A program made the translations under genes and the position numbers. Below, in pieces: positions 60,801 to 64,000 of a DNA stretch of 64,000 nucleotides; the stretch's first letter is position 1; every line of letters begins with the position of its first letter. The stretch spans positions 8,326,197 through 8,390,196 of the forward strand of contig NC_049984.1 of NCBI RefSeq assembly GCF_000003815.2, written 5' to 3'. The notes under the pieces are model-generated. The model was not told the DNA's origin and ran no database searches. It was given only the letters and a program-made list of their open reading frames with translations. Origin of the DNA: Branchiostoma floridae (Eukaryota; Chordata; Leptocardii; Amphioxiformes; Branchiostomatidae).

Positions 60801-61913
60801 ATCATCAAGATCGAAAGTATATACTGTCAGCAAATCACTGATATCAGCTAGCCCATCGCTTATAAACTACATGTGACGTAAAGTTACGCATTATGGTGTG
60901 ATTCACAGTATCCTCAACTATAGGTCATGTTCAGATGTCGAGGGTCATTGCGCAAAATCCAGTTCTTACAAGCCGTAAAGAACGACATAAATTCTTCGTC
61001 ATGACTCTTTATACAAAGCAGTGAAATATTTTTGTATCCAGCAAGGCTACCGTAAAGAATACGCTCCTGTAACAGTAACAACAAGTTAATTTTACGTTCA
61101 CCTTATAATCTTCTAATACACAAAATAACTACAACCCCTGCTGACCAAAAGCTGCACAAAATTCCACAACACACAAGACCCACTACTGGAATTTTCCCCG
61201 AGAGTTCAGAGAACGAAAGTCGCTTCCATATGGGAAAAGACACGTGGGGGTAATCTTCTTTTATGGAGACCGTCTTCTTTGAGGCTCGAGCTCTGTGCGC
61301 TAAGAAAATAAAGCCAAGCCTGCCCCATAACCCATAATCTCTCATCCGCTAAAAATTTGCGTTCCAGATTTCCAACTCATCCCTCCTTCAAAGCGCGCGC
61401 CGGACTCTGCGTGACAGCCGGGCGGGTTTTCCCTCTCCTGGCATCCCCACATCTATATGCGCGTCACACGTCCGTGAGAGGGGGGCTCCAGGCCAGGTGA
61501 GAGAAAGGTAAGACGGTCTTAAGGCTGGACGTCGGGTCAGCATACCTGGCGGCAGGTAAGTTTATGTAGCTGGCAGGAGGGTCAGCGCGTGTGCCGACAG
61601 TTTGCTGGGTGTATTTGCTGAGGCCAGCTATGGTAATGGGGTGGGAGGACCCTACATGTAAGGGGCTTTGGTCAGGTTGGACTGACCTGGAAAACGTCTT
61701 CCTTTTAAACAGGTGGAAGGATTTCTATATACATGTACACCTCCATCTAAAAACACGTCTACACTTTCAGCAATTTAAGAAAATAAATCTTCAGTAGGAA
61801 GTCAAACCTTTTATGGCGCTATGTCCAAAAACAGAAGGGATGATGTGTATTTGGAGCAAACGAGGACAGAAAATGTTGTACCTTGGTGTTTTTAGGATAA
61901 TTTCGTCTCCTTC
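57847..61913. other. Noncoding, several CpG-rich patches
   Basis: No gene recognised. CpG-dense stretches lie at about 57990-58180, 59120-59220, 59510-59600 and 61390-61560, separated by AT-rich DNA. Open frames are short and without domains. Confidence 0.4.
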
Positions 61914-62150
61914 TGAGTCGACTATACAGAACAGGTGTTCCAGTGTGTGTAGTTTTGTACATGTACTTCAGTTTCCCCCCTATCATACTGAGAGCCAACT
62001 TTACAGAACAGGTGTTCCGGTGTGTGTAGCTTTCCCCATGCCAGAGTCGACTATACAGGACAGGTGTTCCGGTGTGTGTAGTTTTGTATCTCAGTTTTCC
62101 CCCTATTAGAGCCGACTGTGCAGCGCAGGTGTTTCGATGTGTGTAGTGTG
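61914..62150 (+). repeat. ACAGGTGTTCCRGTGTGTGTAG minisatellite, four irregular units
   Basis: The core word occurs at 61931, 62008, 62060 and, diverged, 62125 (spacing 77, 52, 65), each preceded by a GAGTCGACTATACAG-like word and followed by a CAGTTTTCCCCC-like word. A further isolated copy lies at 62415-62460. Confidence 0.7.
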
Positions 62151-62745
62151 TACCCCAGCCCCCCTTCCCTGTCAGAGCCGACTGTACACTGTGCAAAAAC
62201 AAAGGTTTCTTATGGAAAAGGCAAAAGCACTTTACAACAGGTTTGAATCTCATGGAAAAAAGTTTATGCAGACTGGCCAACCACTATTGGGAGAGGATAT
62301 GCTTCTTAACATTTTATTTTGACTCTAAAGCATTGGGTATTTTGATTTTGAAGAATTAAATGGGCATATGTCATCATGAAAAAATGGTTCATGGTTCATA
62401 AGTGACTCGCATATATACAGAACAGGTGTTCCAGTGTGTGCCTCAGTTCCCCCTGTCAGTCCCAGGTCCTGACGCCTTGGTGGTCCGGCCCAGCGCGCCT
62501 GGTAAGTAGCATATCTAAAGTACACCGTATCATTATTCCACCTCCTGAGACATATCTTATCGCTGCTAATGCACAGAGCCATATCTGGCCCTCCCCCTAT
62601 TCCCTCCTCACAGCACCAGCCGTAAGATAAGCACTGATGAAATTCCTCCGCTTCTGTTGGATACAAAACGTACAGGGCGTACAAGAACTAGATCGTATAG
62701 TGTAGAGAAAATAAAATACCGACACAGTAAGTTTAGTAGATATAA

Positions 62746-62872
62746 AGGTGGTCTTGTGGTTAGGGTTGTTGACTTAGAATCTAAAGGTTCTGGGTTCGAA
62801 TCCCCAGCGGGCCTCGACGTTGTGCCCTTGGGAAAGGCACTTTACACCCGTTTCCTCACACTACTCAGTACA
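62746..62872 (+). mobile_element. tRNA-derived SINE, 5' part
   Basis: A box-like GGTCTTGTGGTTAGGG and B box GGTTCGAATCCC are spaced as in a tRNA. They are followed by GTGCCCTTGGGAAAGGCACTTTACAC, a body motif I recognise from invertebrate deuterostome SINEs. The expected 3' segment (GTTAAAGAACCCATCACACG) appears only at 63057, after a foldback at 62873-62943, so the element may be interrupted or rearranged. No target duplication was identified. Confidence 0.65.
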
Positions 62873-62943
62873 TACGCCAAAAAAACTGTTACTTAAGCAA
62901 CTGGACATGATTTAGGTTGCTTGAGTAACTATTCTTTTGCGTA
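62873..62943. repeat. Foldback (stem about 28 bp) inside or next to the SINE
   Basis: TACGCCAAAAAAACTGTTACTTAAGCAAC on the left is the imperfect reverse complement of GTTGCTTGAGTAACTATTCTTTTGCGTA on the right. The inner 14 bp pair at 13 positions around a roughly 12-bp loop. Confidence 0.75.
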
Positions 62944-64000
62944 TCCTATTACCTGGATGTCTAACCTTCATCAACTTACTTAGTACATAGCTTGCATAGG
63001 ATACCCTCTCAAATGTAATGTTAAGTTGGAGGCCCTATATTTAAAAACTTCGCACAAGTTAAAGAACCCATCACACGGATCGAAAAGTGCAAAAGAGAAA
63101 ATCAGCAACACAAGAATTGTCGCATGAAGAAAATGCTGTTGTGTTTTTTTCTCTGGTATACAGTACTTTTATTTTATTTGACTACTCCTTTATTCGTCTT
63201 CTTTTAATTTCTTTTTCACCTAACAACCCACGATCTAGACCTATCATGGTCTGCGCCGAACCAAGACCACTTCTGTCTGTGTCTATGTGGCAGAATTTTC
63301 GCCCTATGTGCACTAAAATACAGTTTGAGGCTTCTCATTTGTTACGTACATATATACAAAAAGATGTCACATGGTTAGACAGTGATGTACTCCTTTATTG
63401 TTAAAGCACAAATGACTAGAAATATGTGTATCAGCGCTATCTAAAACTCAAGCGGGTTGTTTGCTTTGTAACAGGAAGTACCATGTTATACTGAGAGAAA
63501 CTGGGACAGAAAAACAACAACAAGAGAGACGCTTCCAAATAATCAAAGGGCAGCGATTGAGGGCAATGTTCTCCCTCTTTCCTATCCAAGAAACCGGCAG
63601 GAAAAATACCGTTATTTCTAGAATATACTGATAGAACGCACTGGGTCTAGATACCATGCAACATGAAGAAGATTTATGAAAGAGATGAGTTTATAACTAC
63701 TCTTTTTTGTCATTGTTGTTTACGAAAATGAAATACTAGTATTTTACGCTCAGATTCTCTTACGAATTGTTGCTGTAGTTGTACAAAAAGATGCGATGAA
63801 AGTATAAAGGTGTCTTGTGTATTCATCTTTCAGTAGCTTAATACAAACAACACAGATATTGCAAATTGACCAAATTCTATCGGATTTTAAACTCAAGACT
63901 GTGCGATAACAATGCATCTGTAGTATATGCATGTATATGACTTTGCCTGTTCATACTCATTTTGTTGTTCGCAGGAAGATATGCCATCACATGTCATCAA
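62944..64000. other. Noncoding to window end
   Basis: No gene recognised. GTTAAAGAACCCATCACACG at 63057-63077 is a SINE-3'-like word, also present in inverse orientation near 5060. Confidence 0.4.

Overview
The window looks like nuclear DNA of an invertebrate deuterostome, most likely a cephalochordate (amphioxus, Branchiostoma). The clues are a FoxF gene of near-vertebrate size, spliceosomal genes with small exons, two tRNA-derived SINEs, many MITE-like inverted-repeat elements and abundant CAAA-type simple repeats. The species call is an inference; no ribosomal or mitochondrial marker is present. There is no prokaryote-style operon structure.

Layout. (1) 1-22,441 is noncoding flank downstream of FoxF. 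It carries dispersed repeat families, simple repeats, a tandem array at 15.7-16.5 kb and scattered CpG-rich patches. (2) 22,442-32,994 on the minus strand is a complete three-exon FoxF transcription factor gene of 396 codons plus stop. Its 42-codon last exon lies 9.0 kb from exon 2, and that intron contains a SINE with perfect target duplications and a 46-bp minisatellite. (3) 32,995-40,888 is the FoxF promoter and upstream region, with a 190-bp MITE at its far end. (4) 40,889-50,420 is one intact 9,516-bp DNA transposon with an 8-bp target-site duplication and terminal inverted repeats identical over 69 bp. (5) 50,421-64,000 is noncoding and repeat-rich.

The transposon is the most notable system here. 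It holds two convergent, intron-containing, apparently intact genes. On the plus strand, six exons encode a 1,239-aa protein with an N-terminal ZAD-like C2-C2 domain, a 24-copy 10-residue repeat, and a DUF6589-type domain containing a C2H2 finger. I infer that this is the DDE-like transposase. On the minus strand, three exons encode a 593-aa RecQ-like SF2 helicase with all major motifs. The right terminal repeat carries four copies of a 33-bp subterminal unit where the left has one. The perfect target duplication, identical terminal repeats and open frames point to a recent insertion. The gene content resembles the helicase-carrying Academ lineage (AcademH, recalled from memory), but the 8-bp duplication does not match the 3-4 bp I recall for Academ, so the superfamily assignment is open. 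A MITE 1.07 kb away has similar AGCCTGG termini.

All exon joins were made by eye from GT/AG sites and reading phase. No transcript or database evidence was available.
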